In this document: piece by piece, positions 39,470 through 47,753 of the stretch
Layout of the letters: each line of letters starts with the position of its first letter
Position numbering within the stretch: position 1 is the stretch's first letter
DNA from: Hydrogenophaga intermedia
GTDB taxonomy: Bacteria; Pseudomonadota; Gammaproteobacteria; Burkholderiales; Burkholderiaceae_C
Direction of reading: 5' to 3'
Assembly (NCBI RefSeq): GCF_000723405.1
Contig: NZ_CCAE010000015.1
Location: 1-64,000, forward strand
Length of the DNA: 64,000 nucleotides
Program-made: the position numbers and the translations under genes
Notes under the pieces: generated by a model
Told to the model about the DNA's origin: nothing
The model's database searches: none
The model's input: only the letters and a program-made list of their open reading frames with translations

Positions 39470-40756
39470 TCAGCCCATCAACAGTTGCATGCTGTGCTCC
39501 ACCTGCGCGGTGAGTCGCTCGACGGCGTCCAGCACCGCCTCGCTGGCCGTGGCGAAGGCGCCCAGGCGGTTCTGGCGCTCGCGGCCCGTGGCGCGCTCGG
39601 CCAGGGCGGCGCCGGCCAGCATCTGCTGCCAGGCGCCCAGGGCCGCGTCCATCGCGGCGCGGATCTCGGGCGTGGACAGCGGCGCCGCCTGCAGGTAGGC
39701 CAGGCCTTGCTCGAAGGCCTGGCGGGCCTCGTCCATGGCCTGTGCGTGTTGCGACACGGCGGCCGGCTCCAGCAAGGCCAGCAGCGCGCACTTGGCGTAG
39801 CGCTGCGACAGCATGCGCTGGCGCCCGGCGGTATTGAGCGCGCGCAGCGGCGCCACGGAACCCGCGCTCTCCAGGCTGGCGGTCAGGCGCTCGGCGCTGG
39901 CCAGTAGTTCATCGGCCAGGGCATCGGCCTGCGCGGGCGCGGCGGCGGGCGCGCCGCGCAGCAGCGGCTTCAGGCGCGCCCAGGCCTCGCTCGGCGGGGC
40001 GATCAGGTCGCCGAAGGTGGGCTGCGAGAGGTTGCGTTGCAGCAGCGCCAGGTTGGCGTCGATGCGCGCGGCCGATTCGTCGAGCAGCGCGCGGTGGCGC
40101 GCCTCGTCCACGCCGGCCAGGCACAGCAGGTGCAGCTTGACCACGCGCTGCGACAGCATGCGCAACTGACCCGCGCGGTTCACGCCCTCGGCGTAGCGCG
40201 CCGAATGGATGATCTGCTGCGCCAGTTGGCCCATGCGCTGCTGCGTCTGCATGGCGGCGCCGCGCAACAACTGGAAGGCGTCCTCGTCCGGGATCTGCCG
40301 CGCGCGCATCAAGATGCCTTTGGCGCGCTCCACCAGCTTGCGCTCCTCGAAGCGCTGCGTCAGATCGCGCAGCTCCTCGCGCAGCGCCTGCTCGCGCTGG
40401 AAGCGCGCCTGCGCCAGATGAATGAGCGGGCGCAGGCGCGGCGCGCCGTAGCCGTTGACGGCCCAGACCTGCACACCGGCATCGAGCGCGCGCGCCATGT
40501 TCTGCGCATCCACGTCGCCGGTGAACACCAGCACGGGGCGCGGCGCGGTGCCGGCCAGGGCCGCCAGCGCCTGGAACAGGGCCTCGCCGGGCAGCGGCGC
40601 GTCCACCACCACCAGATCTGGTGCATGGCGGACCACGCCCGCCATCAATTGGTGCACCGCATCAAGCACCTCGGGCACCTGCAGGCCGGCGGCCTGCAGG
40701 TCCTTCGCCAGCGGCGAGGCCTTGGCGCCATCGAGAAGAACGAGCACGGAAGTCAT
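39470..40756 (-). CDS. Receiver-like + ANTAR + double P-box regulator, candidate nitrate sensor-antiterminator
   Basis: Protein of 428 residues with an unusual order. Residues 1-115: receiver fold with D52 at the phosphoacceptor place and T79, but no conserved lysine after strand 5 (WAVNGYGAP). Residues about 125-185: ANTAR domain (ERKLVERAKGILMRARQIPDEDAFQLLRG). Residues 186-428: two repeats of a helical domain, each opening with a P-box, GVNRAGQLRMLSQR (191-204) and ALNTAGRQRMLSQR (306-319), related to the nitrate-binding P-box of NarX/NarQ and to the PilJ N-terminal domain. It resembles NasT with a built-in sensor. ATG 40756 was preferred over a TTG three codons earlier. Divergent from nirB. 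Confidence 0.8.
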   Translation of the reverse strand: MTSVLVLLDGAKASPLAKDLQAAGLQVPEVLDAVHQLMAGVVRHAPDLVVVDAPLPGEALFQALAALAGTAPRPVLVFTGDVDAQNMARALDAGVQVWAVNGYGAPRLRPLIHLAQARFQREQALREELRDLTQRFEERKLVERAKGILMRARQIPDEDAFQLLRGAAMQTQQRMGQLAQQIIHSARYAEGVNRAGQLRMLSQRVVKLHLLCLAGVDEARHRALLDESAARIDANLALLQRNLSQPTFGDLIAPPSEAWARLKPLLRGAPAAAPAQADALADELLASAERLTASLESAGSVAPLRALNTAGRQRMLSQRYAKCALLALLEPAAVSQHAQAMDEARQAFEQGLAYLQAAPLSTPEIRAAMDAALGAWQQMLAGAALAERATGRERQNRLGAFATASEAVLDAVERLTAQVEHSMQLLMG

Positions 40757-40866
40757 GCGAATCAATCACTTGCGCAGCAGAGCGGGCGAGGTCGCGGCGC
40801 TGCGGCACGCCCGCGACCCCGCGATGGTGCACCAGAACGGGGGCCTCGAAAGACGCTGCAAGCCCG

Positions 40867-40882
40867 TGGCACGGCTCTTGCG
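40867..40882 (+). promoter_or_regulatory. Sigma-54 promoter of the nirB operon
   Basis: TGGCACG-GCTC-TTGCG matches -24/-12 with only the last base off consensus. Predicted transcription starts near 40893, giving a leader of about 220 bases. Upstream, TGCACC at 40828-40833 is a possible NtrC half-site; no full site was found. The 356-base spacer 40757-41112 holds this promoter, the leader hairpins and presumably the divergent promoter of the receiver-ANTAR gene, which I could not identify. Confidence 0.75.
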
Positions 40883-40893
40883 TTGAATCGCCC

Positions 40894-40957
40894 GGACGCG
40901 ACGAGGCGTCCCGCCCCGGCGGCCCAGCCGGGGCACTGCGTGCAACGACGCGCGCAG
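40894..40957 (+). promoter_or_regulatory. Hairpin cluster in the nirB leader, including an ANTAR-type hexaloop hairpin
   Basis: Three consecutive hairpins all have six-base loops: GGACGC-GACGAG-GCGTCC (40894-40911), GCCCCGGC-GGCCCA-GCCGGGGC (40913-40934) and CTGCGTGC-AACGAC-GCGCGCAG (40936-40957, 8-bp stem with one G-U). Only the third loop obeys the A1/G4 rule of ANTAR targets, and it differs by one base from the AACGGC loops of the nrtA leader. No terminator with a U-run follows before nirB, so the mode of action is unclear. Confidence 0.6.
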
Positions 40958-41112
40958 ACATGGCAGCGGCCAGCGCCCGAGGGCGCGCGCCCACCCGGTC
41001 GTTCGACCGGCGCAAGAAACACCCACCGCCTGAGCGGGGCGCATGCCCCCCTGCCCTGTCCCCGCGCCGGGCGGTTCACTCGTTCCGCGAAACACGTCCT
41101 GGAGTTCCCACG

Positions 41113-43593
41113 ATGAAGAAACCCAAGCTGGTGATGGTTGGCAACGGCATGGCCGGGGTGCGCACGCTTGAGGAACTGCTCAAGATCGCCCCCGGGCTCT
41201 ACGACATCACCGTCTTCGGTGCCGAGCCGCACCCGAACTACAACCGCATCCTGCTCTCGCCCGTGCTCGCAGGCGAGCAGACCCTGGATGAGATCGTGCT
41301 CAACGACTGGTCCTGGTACCAGGACAACGGCATCACCCTGCACGCGGGCTGGCAGGTGAGCAGCGTGGACCGCGTCAAGCGCGTGGTGCACGCCACCAAC
41401 GCCGCGGGCGACGCGATCAGCGCGCCCTACGACCGCCTCATCATGGCCACCGGCTCCAACCCTTTCATCCTGCCGATCCCCGGCAAGGACCTGGAGGGCG
41501 TGCTGGCCTACCGGGACATCGCCGACACCCAGGCCATGATCGACGCCGCCGCGAAATACAAGCACGCGGTGGTCATCGGCGGCGGCCTGCTGGGCCTGGA
41601 GGCCGCCAACGGCCTCATGAAGCGCGGCATGACGGTGAGCGTGGTACACGTGGCGCCCTGGCTGATGGAGCGTCAGCTCGACGACGTGGCCGGCAAGTTG
41701 CTGCAGCAGTCGCTGCAGTCGCGCGGCATGAACTTCCTCATCGGCGCGCAGACGCAGGAGCTGGTGGGCGATCAAAACGACGGCACTGGCGGGCGCGTGA
41801 CATCGGTGCGCTTCAAGGACGGCAGCGAAGTCCCCGCCGACCTGGTCGTCATGGCCGTCGGCATCCGCCCCAACACCGCGCTGGCCGAATCGATGAAGCT
41901 GCACGTCAACCGCGGCATCGTGGTCAGCGACACCCTGCAGACCGTCACCGACGCGCGCATCTACGCCGTGGGCGAATGCGCGGCGCACCGCGGCATCGCC
42001 TACGGCCTGGTCGCGCCACTGTTCGAGCAGGGCAAGGTGCTGGCCACGCACCTGGCCGAGTTCGGCATCGGCCGCTACAGCGGCTCGCTCACCTCCACCA
42101 AGCTCAAGGTCACCGGCATCGACCTGTTCTCGGCCGGCAATTTCATGGGCGGCGACAACACCGAAGAGATCGTGATGAGCGACCCCGGCGGCGGCGTCTA
42201 CAAGAAGCTCGTCATCCAGGACGACAAACTGGTGGGCGCCTGCCTGTACGGCGACACGGTGGACGGCAGCTGGTACTTCAAGCTGCTGCGCGAAGGGCGC
42301 AGCGTGGCCGACATCCGCGACAAGCTGATGTTCGGCGAGTCCAACATCGGCGACACCGGCCATGAAGGCCACAGCAAGGCCGCCAGCATGCCCGACGAGG
42401 CCGAGGTCTGCGGCTGCAACGGCGTCAACAAGGGCGCCATCTGCAAGGCCATCAAGGACAAGGGCCTGTTCACGCTGGAAGAGGTGCGCAAGCACACCAA
42501 GGCCAGCGCGAGCTGCGGCTCCTGCACCGGCCTGGTGGAACAGATCCTGATGTTCACCGCCGGCGGCGATTACTCCGCCACGCCCAAGCTCAAGGCCATC
42601 TGCGGCTGCACCGAACACGGTCACCAGGCGGTGCGCGACGCCATCTGCGAGCGCAAGTACCTCAGCACCGCCGAGGTCTTCGCCGGCATGGGCTGGCGCA
42701 CGCCCAACGGCTGCGCCACCTGCCGCCCTGCCGTCAACTACTACCTCATCAGCACCTGGCCCAAGGAGGCCAGGGACGACCCGCAGAGCCGCTTCATCAA
42801 CGAGCGCAGCCACGCCAACATCCAGAAGGACGGCACCTACAGCGTGATCCCGCGCATGTGGGGCGGCGAGACCACGGCCGCCGAGCTGCGCCGCATCGCC
42901 GACGTGGTGGACAAGTACCAGATCCCCACCGTCAAGGTCACCGGCGGCCAGCGCATCGACCTGCTGGGCGTGAAGAAGGAAGACCTGCAGAACGTCTGGC
43001 GCGACATCGGCATGCCCAGCGGCCACGCCTACGCCAAGGCCCTGCGCACGGTGAAAACCTGCGTGGGCAGCGAGTGGTGCCGCATGGGCACGCAGGACAG
43101 CACGCAGATGGGCAAGGACCTGGAGCGCGCGATGTGGCGCATGTACGCGCCGCACAAGGTGAAGTTCGCGGTGAGCGGTTGCCCGCGCAACTGCGCCGAG
43201 GCCGGCATCAAGGACGTGGGCATCATCGGCGTCGACTCGGGCTGGGAGATGTACGTGGCCGGCAATGGCGGCATCAAGACAGAGGTGGCCGAGTTCCTGG
43301 TGAAGCTGAAAACGGCCGAGGAGGTGCTGGAGTACACCGGCGCCTTCATGCAGCTCTACCGCCTGGAGGGCTGGTACCTGGAGCGCACCGTGCACTACGT
43401 GGGCCGCGTGGGCCTGGACTACGTGAAGAAGCGCATCCTGGACGACGCCGAGGGCCGCAAGGCGCTGTGGGCGCAACTGCAGTTCGCGCTCGACGGCGAG
43501 CCCGACCCCTGGTTCGAACACGAGAAAGCCGCGGTGGACACCCGGCAGTTCATTCCCATTCAGTCCATGGCTGTCGAAGGGAGCGCCGCATGA
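41113..43593 (+). CDS. nirB: Assimilatory nitrite reductase (NADH), large subunit
   Basis: Cytoplasmic enzyme reducing nitrite to ammonium with NAD(P)H (826 aa). In order: an FAD/NAD(P) reductase domain (VMVGNGMAGVRTLEEL; ATGSNPF; VVIGGGLLGLEAANGL), a BFD-like [2Fe-2S] domain (CGCNGVNKGAICKAI...CGSCTGL), a second cysteine set (CGCTEHG...CATCRPA), and the siroheme/[4Fe-4S] domain with ligands in CVGSEWCRMG and SGCPRNCAEAG. ATG 41113 has GGAG 8 bases upstream. It ends in an ATGA overlap with nirD. Siroheme would come from CobA encoded in the same unit. Confidence 0.97.
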   Translation: MKKPKLVMVGNGMAGVRTLEELLKIAPGLYDITVFGAEPHPNYNRILLSPVLAGEQTLDEIVLNDWSWYQDNGITLHAGWQVSSVDRVKRVVHATNAAGDAISAPYDRLIMATGSNPFILPIPGKDLEGVLAYRDIADTQAMIDAAAKYKHAVVIGGGLLGLEAANGLMKRGMTVSVVHVAPWLMERQLDDVAGKLLQQSLQSRGMNFLIGAQTQELVGDQNDGTGGRVTSVRFKDGSEVPADLVVMAVGIRPNTALAESMKLHVNRGIVVSDTLQTVTDARIYAVGECAAHRGIAYGLVAPLFEQGKVLATHLAEFGIGRYSGSLTSTKLKVTGIDLFSAGNFMGGDNTEEIVMSDPGGGVYKKLVIQDDKLVGACLYGDTVDGSWYFKLLREGRSVADIRDKLMFGESNIGDTGHEGHSKAASMPDEAEVCGCNGVNKGAICKAIKDKGLFTLEEVRKHTKASASCGSCTGLVEQILMFTAGGDYSATPKLKAICGCTEHGHQAVRDAICERKYLSTAEVFAGMGWRTPNGCATCRPAVNYYLISTWPKEARDDPQSRFINERSHANIQKDGTYSVIPRMWGGETTAAELRRIADVVDKYQIPTVKVTGGQRIDLLGVKKEDLQNVWRDIGMPSGHAYAKALRTVKTCVGSEWCRMGTQDSTQMGKDLERAMWRMYAPHKVKFAVSGCPRNCAEAGIKDVGIIGVDSGWEMYVAGNGGIKTEVAEFLVKLKTAEEVLEYTGAFMQLYRLEGWYLERTVHYVGRVGLDYVKKRILDDAEGRKALWAQLQFALDGEPDPWFEHEKAAVDTRQFIPIQSMAVEGSAA

Positions 43594-43982
43594 GCCTGCT
43601 CAGCCAATGGACCGCCATCTGCCGCGTCGACGAGATTCCCGAGTTGGGTTCGCGCACCGTGCGCCGCCCCGTGGGCCTGGACGTGGCCATCTTCCGCAAC
43701 GCCGACGGCGGCGTGTTCGCCCTGCTCGACCGCTGTCCGCACAAGGGCGGGCCGCTGAGCCAGGGCATCGTCTTCGACAACCGCGTCGCCTGCCCGCTGC
43801 ACAACTGGACCATCGGACTGAACGACGGCTGCGCACAGGCACCCGACGAGGGCTGCACGCCACGCTTCGCGGTGCAGGTGGTGGACGGCGTGGTGCACCT
43901 GGACGCACGCGAACTCGCCACGCACGCCACCGACCTCGCGCGCCCTGTCGCCGGCCCGGCCACGCGCCGCGTCTCCCCATGA
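43590..43982 (+). CDS. nirD: Assimilatory nitrite reductase, small subunit
   Basis: Rieske-type [2Fe-2S] protein of 130 residues with the ligand pair CPHKGG and CPLHNW. It associates with NirB in the cytoplasm. The start overlaps the nirB stop and its own stop overlaps the nasA start by the same four-base ATGA pattern, so all three are translationally coupled. It is slightly longer than the enterobacterial protein because of an Ala-rich C-terminal tail. Confidence 0.95.
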   Translation: MSLLSQWTAICRVDEIPELGSRTVRRPVGLDVAIFRNADGGVFALLDRCPHKGGPLSQGIVFDNRVACPLHNWTIGLNDGCAQAPDEGCTPRFAVQVVDGVVHLDARELATHATDLARPVAGPATRRVSP

Positions 43983-46759
43983 CCGACACCCGCTCCACCT
44001 GCCCCTACTGCGGCGTGGGCTGCGGGGTCATCATCGAAAGCGAGGGCACGCGCATCACCGGCGTGCGCGGTGACCCCGATCACCCGGCCAACGTCGGCCG
44101 CCTGTGCAGCAAAGGCCAGACCCTGCACCTCACCGCCGCCGACAGCGTGGCGCGCCAGACGCGCCTGCTGCACCCCATGCAACGCCCCGCGCGCGGTGCC
44201 GCGCCGGTGCGCACGTCATGGGACGAAGCCCTGAACCTGGCCGCGCGCCGCTTCAACGGCGCCATCGCCACGCACGGCCCCGACGCCGTGGGCTTCTACA
44301 TCAGCGGCCAGTTGCTCACCGAGGACTACTACGTCTTCAACAAGCTCGCCAAGGGGCTCATCGGCACCAACAACGTCGACACCAACTCGCGCCTGTGCAT
44401 GAGCAGCGCGGTGGCCGGCTACAAGCTCACCCTGGGTGCCGACGCGCCCCCGGCCTGCTACGACGATCTGAACCACGCGGACTGCCTGTTCATCGTGGGC
44501 AGCAACGCGGCCTTCGCGCACCCGGTCCTGTTTCGCCGACTGGAAGACGCGCGGCGCGCCAACCCGGACATGAAGGTGATCGTGGCCGACCCGCGCCGCA
44601 CCGACACCGCCGGCATCGCCGACCTCTACCTGCCCCTGCAGCCCGGCACCGATGTGATGCTCTTCCACGGCCTGCTGCACATCATGCTGTGGGAGGGCTG
44701 GACCGACGCGGCGTACATCGAGCGCCACACCAGCGGCTTCGACGCGCTCAAGGCCCTGGTGCGCGAGTGCACGCCCGAGCGCGTGGCCCAGGTTTGCGGC
44801 CTCACCGAAGAAGACCTCTTCACCGCCGCGCGCTGGTTCGCCACCGGCGCCAGCACCGACCCACAGGCGCGCGGCGCCACGCTGAGCCTGTACTGCCAGG
44901 GCCTGAACCAGAGCAGCAGCGGCACCGCCAAGAACGCGAGCCTGATCAACCTGCATCTGGCCACGGGCCAGATCGGCAAGCCCGGCGCTGGCCCGTTCAG
45001 CCTGACGGGCCAGCCCAACGCCATGGGCGGGCGCGAGGTCGGCGGCCTGGCCAACCTGCTCTCGGCCCACCGCGACCTGGCCAACCCCGCGCACCGCGCC
45101 GAGGTGGCCGCGCTGTGGGGCGTGCAGAGCGTGCCCGACAAGCCCGGCCTCACCGCGGTGGAGCTGTTCGAAGCCGCCGCCGACGGCGCGGTGAAGGCGC
45201 TGTGGATCGCCTGCACCAACCCCGCGCAGTCCATGCCCGACCAGCGCACCGTGCGCCGCGCGCTGCAGCGCGCCGAGTTCGTGGTGGTGCAGGAGGCCTT
45301 CACCACCCCCGCCACCTGCGACTTCGCCGACCTGCTGCTGCCCGCCACCACCTGGGGCGAGAAGGAAGGCACCGTCACCAACAGCGAACGCCGCATCAGC
45401 CGCGTGCGCGCCGCCGTGCCACCGCCAGGCGAGGCGCGGCACGACTGGCGCATCGTGGTCGACTTCGCGCGGCGCCTGCGCCCGGGCAACACGCTGTTCC
45501 CCTACGACACGCCCGAATCCATCTGGCTCGAACACCGCGAATCCACGCGCGGGCGCGACCTGGACATCACCGGCCTGAGCTACGCGATGCTCGAACAGCA
45601 AGGCCCGCAGCAGTGGCCGCTGCGTGAAGGTCTGTCCGAAGGGAAAGCCCGCCTGTACGAAGACGGCGTCTTCCCCACCGCCGATGGCCGCGCCCGCTTC
45701 GCCGCCCTGCCCTACAAGCCGCTGGCCGAGCCGCGCGAATCGCGTTACCCCTTCTCCCTCACCACCGGCCGCCTGCGCGACCAGTGGCACGGCATGAGCC
45801 GCACCGGCACGCTGGGCCGCCTGTTCGGCCACGTGGCCGAACCGGCCGTGCAACTCAACGCCCGCGACATGGAGCGCCTGGCGCTGGCCGACGGGGACCT
45901 GGTGCACGTCACCAGCAAGCGCGGCAGCATCGTGCTGCCCGCGCAGGCCAGCGAACAGATCGCCCCCGCGCAAGCCTTCATCGCCATGCACTGGGGGGCC
46001 GAGTACCTGAGCGGCCTGAGCAGCAGTGGGGAGCCACTGGCCGGTGTGAACGCGCTCACCACCTCGGCCTACTGCCCTTCATCGAAACAGCCCGAACTCA
46101 AGCACGCGGCGGTGAAGGTGCTCAAGGCCGACCTGCCCTGGACCCTGCTGGCCGTGGCCTGGCTGCCCGATGACCGCGCCCTGGCCACGCAGGCCGAGCT
46201 GCGCGCGCTGATGGGCGAATTCCCCTTCGTCAGTTGCGTGCCCTTCGGGCGCGAGCGCACCGGCGTGCTGTTTCGCGCCGCCGCGCACGACGCGCCCGCG
46301 CCTGCCCTGCTGGACCGGCTTGAGGCCGTGCTGGGCCTGGACGCGCCCGACGCCCAGCGCTACGCCGACCGCCGCCTGGGCCAGCGGCGTTGCGCCCGCC
46401 TGTCGCGCAGCCCGGAACGCGGCGCGCGCCTGGAGGCCTTCCTGCTCGCCGGCGACGCGCGCGCAGAGGCCTGGCTCAAGCCCCTGCTGCAGGATGAGGC
46501 CCCCGCCGAGGCCTACGCCCGCCGCCTGCTCATGCCCGGCGCCAGCGCCCCGGTGGAGCAGGCGCCGCGCGGCAAGCAGGTCTGCACCTGCCTGAACGTC
46601 AGCGACAGCGCCATTCGCACCTGCCTGGCGCGCGCGGACGGCAGCGACGAGGAACGCCTGGCGCAACTGCAGACCCAATTGCGCTGCGGCACCCAGTGCG
46701 GCTCCTGCGTGCCCGAACTGCGCCGCCTGGTGCGCGAGCGCGACACCACGCCGGCCTGA
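43979..46759 (+). CDS. nasA: Assimilatory nitrate reductase, catalytic subunit
   Basis: Molybdopterin-guanine-dinucleotide enzyme (926 aa) reducing nitrate to nitrite in the cytoplasm. N-terminal [4Fe-4S] motif CPYCGVGCGV...GRLCSKG; molybdopterin regions include NTNNVDTNSRLCMSSAV-like sequence and the GTVTNSERRISRVR segment; the cofactor-binding C-terminal barrel follows. A C-terminal BFD-like [2Fe-2S] domain (VCTCLNVSDSAIRTC...CGTQCGSCVPEL) is fused on, as in Klebsiella NasA. No signal peptide, which separates it from periplasmic NapA. No separate NADH-reductase subunit gene is in the window. Confidence 0.95.
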   Translation: MTDTRSTCPYCGVGCGVIIESEGTRITGVRGDPDHPANVGRLCSKGQTLHLTAADSVARQTRLLHPMQRPARGAAPVRTSWDEALNLAARRFNGAIATHGPDAVGFYISGQLLTEDYYVFNKLAKGLIGTNNVDTNSRLCMSSAVAGYKLTLGADAPPACYDDLNHADCLFIVGSNAAFAHPVLFRRLEDARRANPDMKVIVADPRRTDTAGIADLYLPLQPGTDVMLFHGLLHIMLWEGWTDAAYIERHTSGFDALKALVRECTPERVAQVCGLTEEDLFTAARWFATGASTDPQARGATLSLYCQGLNQSSSGTAKNASLINLHLATGQIGKPGAGPFSLTGQPNAMGGREVGGLANLLSAHRDLANPAHRAEVAALWGVQSVPDKPGLTAVELFEAAADGAVKALWIACTNPAQSMPDQRTVRRALQRAEFVVVQEAFTTPATCDFADLLLPATTWGEKEGTVTNSERRISRVRAAVPPPGEARHDWRIVVDFARRLRPGNTLFPYDTPESIWLEHRESTRGRDLDITGLSYAMLEQQGPQQWPLREGLSEGKARLYEDGVFPTADGRARFAALPYKPLAEPRESRYPFSLTTGRLRDQWHGMSRTGTLGRLFGHVAEPAVQLNARDMERLALADGDLVHVTSKRGSIVLPAQASEQIAPAQAFIAMHWGAEYLSGLSSSGEPLAGVNALTTSAYCPSSKQPELKHAAVKVLKADLPWTLLAVAWLPDDRALATQAELRALMGEFPFVSCVPFGRERTGVLFRAAAHDAPAPALLDRLEAVLGLDAPDAQRYADRRLGQRRCARLSRSPERGARLEAFLLAGDARAEAWLKPLLQDEAPAEAYARRLLMPGASAPVEQAPRGKQVCTCLNVSDSAIRTCLARADGSDEERLAQLQTQLRCGTQCGSCVPELRRLVRERDTTPA

Positions 46760-46835
46760 GCCAGGCGCCGTCTTCATATAACGACAAGTCATCAAGCCTG
46801 CCGGACAATCCCGCGATTCAGCCTCTCTCACCAAC

Positions 46836-47753
46836 ATGGGCATCAGCCACTACATCAAGGAAATCGGCCGCGGCAAGGACGGCGCGCGAGCCCTCACGCG
46901 CGAGCAGGCCGCCGACCTGATGGGCCAGGTGCTCGACGGCGCCGTGAGCGACCTGGAGTTGGGCGGCTTCTGCCTGGCCATGCGCATCAAGGGCGAAACG
47001 CCCGAGGAGATGGCCGGCTTCCTGGACGCCACGCACGCGCGCCTGAAGCGCGTGCCCGGCAACGGCAAACCCATCGTCGTGCTGCCCAGCTACAACGGCG
47101 CGCGCAAGCTGCCGCTGCTCACACCCCTGCTGGCGCTGCACCTGGCGCGCCGGGGCGCGGCGGTGCTGGTGCACGGCACGGCCACGGAGGACAAGCGGGT
47201 CGCCGCCGAAGCGGTGTTCGACGCCCTCGGCGTGGCCCCGGCCGCGCACGTGGCGGCCATCGCCCCGGGAGCGTGCGCCTTCGTGCCCACCCCGGTGCTG
47301 CTGCCCGGTCTCAAGCGCCTGCTCGACGTGCGCCGCGCCGTGGGCCTGCGCAACCCGGGGCATAGTCTGGTCAAGCTCATGAACCCGGTGGACGGGCCCG
47401 CACTGATCGTGGGCAGCTACACCCACCCCGAATACGCCCTCAGCATGGCCGCCACCTTCGCGCTCACCGGCGCGCACGCCCTGCTGCTGCGCGGCACCGA
47501 GGGCGAGCCCGTGGCCGATGCGCGCCGCCAGCCACGCATCGAGGCCTTTCGCGACGGCCAGCGCATCGAGCGCATCGCCGCGCAGGACGGGCCACTGGCC
47601 AGACTGCCCGAGCTGCCCGCCATCGACGCCGTGTCCACGGCCGCCTATATCCGCGCCGTGCTCGACGGCCACATCCCCCTGCCGGCGCCCATCGCGCGCC
47701 AGGCCGACTGCATCCTCGCCGAGGTGAACGCCCATGAAACCGTCAACGCCTGA
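46836..47753 (+). CDS. ybiB: YbiB/TrpD2-like glycosyltransferase-family-3 protein, nucleic-acid binding
   Basis: Protein of 305 residues homologous in fold to anthranilate phosphoribosyltransferase. The N-terminal helical domain has EQAADLMGQVLDGAVSDLELGGFCLAMRIKGET, and the larger domain keeps motifs such as VLVHGTATEDKR and NPVDGPALIVGSYTHPEY. The E. coli counterpart YbiB (TrpD2) is reported to bind DNA/RNA rather than make tryptophan. Here it overlaps cobA by 20 bases, so it is inside the nitrate operon. Its role there is unexplained. Confidence 0.85.
   Translation: MGISHYIKEIGRGKDGARALTREQAADLMGQVLDGAVSDLELGGFCLAMRIKGETPEEMAGFLDATHARLKRVPGNGKPIVVLPSYNGARKLPLLTPLLALHLARRGAAVLVHGTATEDKRVAAEAVFDALGVAPAAHVAAIAPGACAFVPTPVLLPGLKRLLDVRRAVGLRNPGHSLVKLMNPVDGPALIVGSYTHPEYALSMAATFALTGAHALLLRGTEGEPVADARRQPRIEAFRDGQRIERIAAQDGPLARLPELPAIDAVSTAAYIRAVLDGHIPLPAPIARQADCILAEVNAHETVNA

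Noticed and set aside
40762-43521. A 919-codon open frame antisense to nirB, and similar long antisense frames over nuoG, gdhA, pnp and nasA
   Set aside because: In GC-rich DNA, strong third-position GC bias opens long frames on the opposite strand. These lack ribosome sites and domain motifs and mirror well-identified genes.
43607-43978. A longer N terminus for nasA reaching back through nirD
   Set aside because: The region is nirD in another frame; the NasA [4Fe-4S] domain begins at the ATG at 43979, which overlaps the nirD stop in a normal ATGA coupling.
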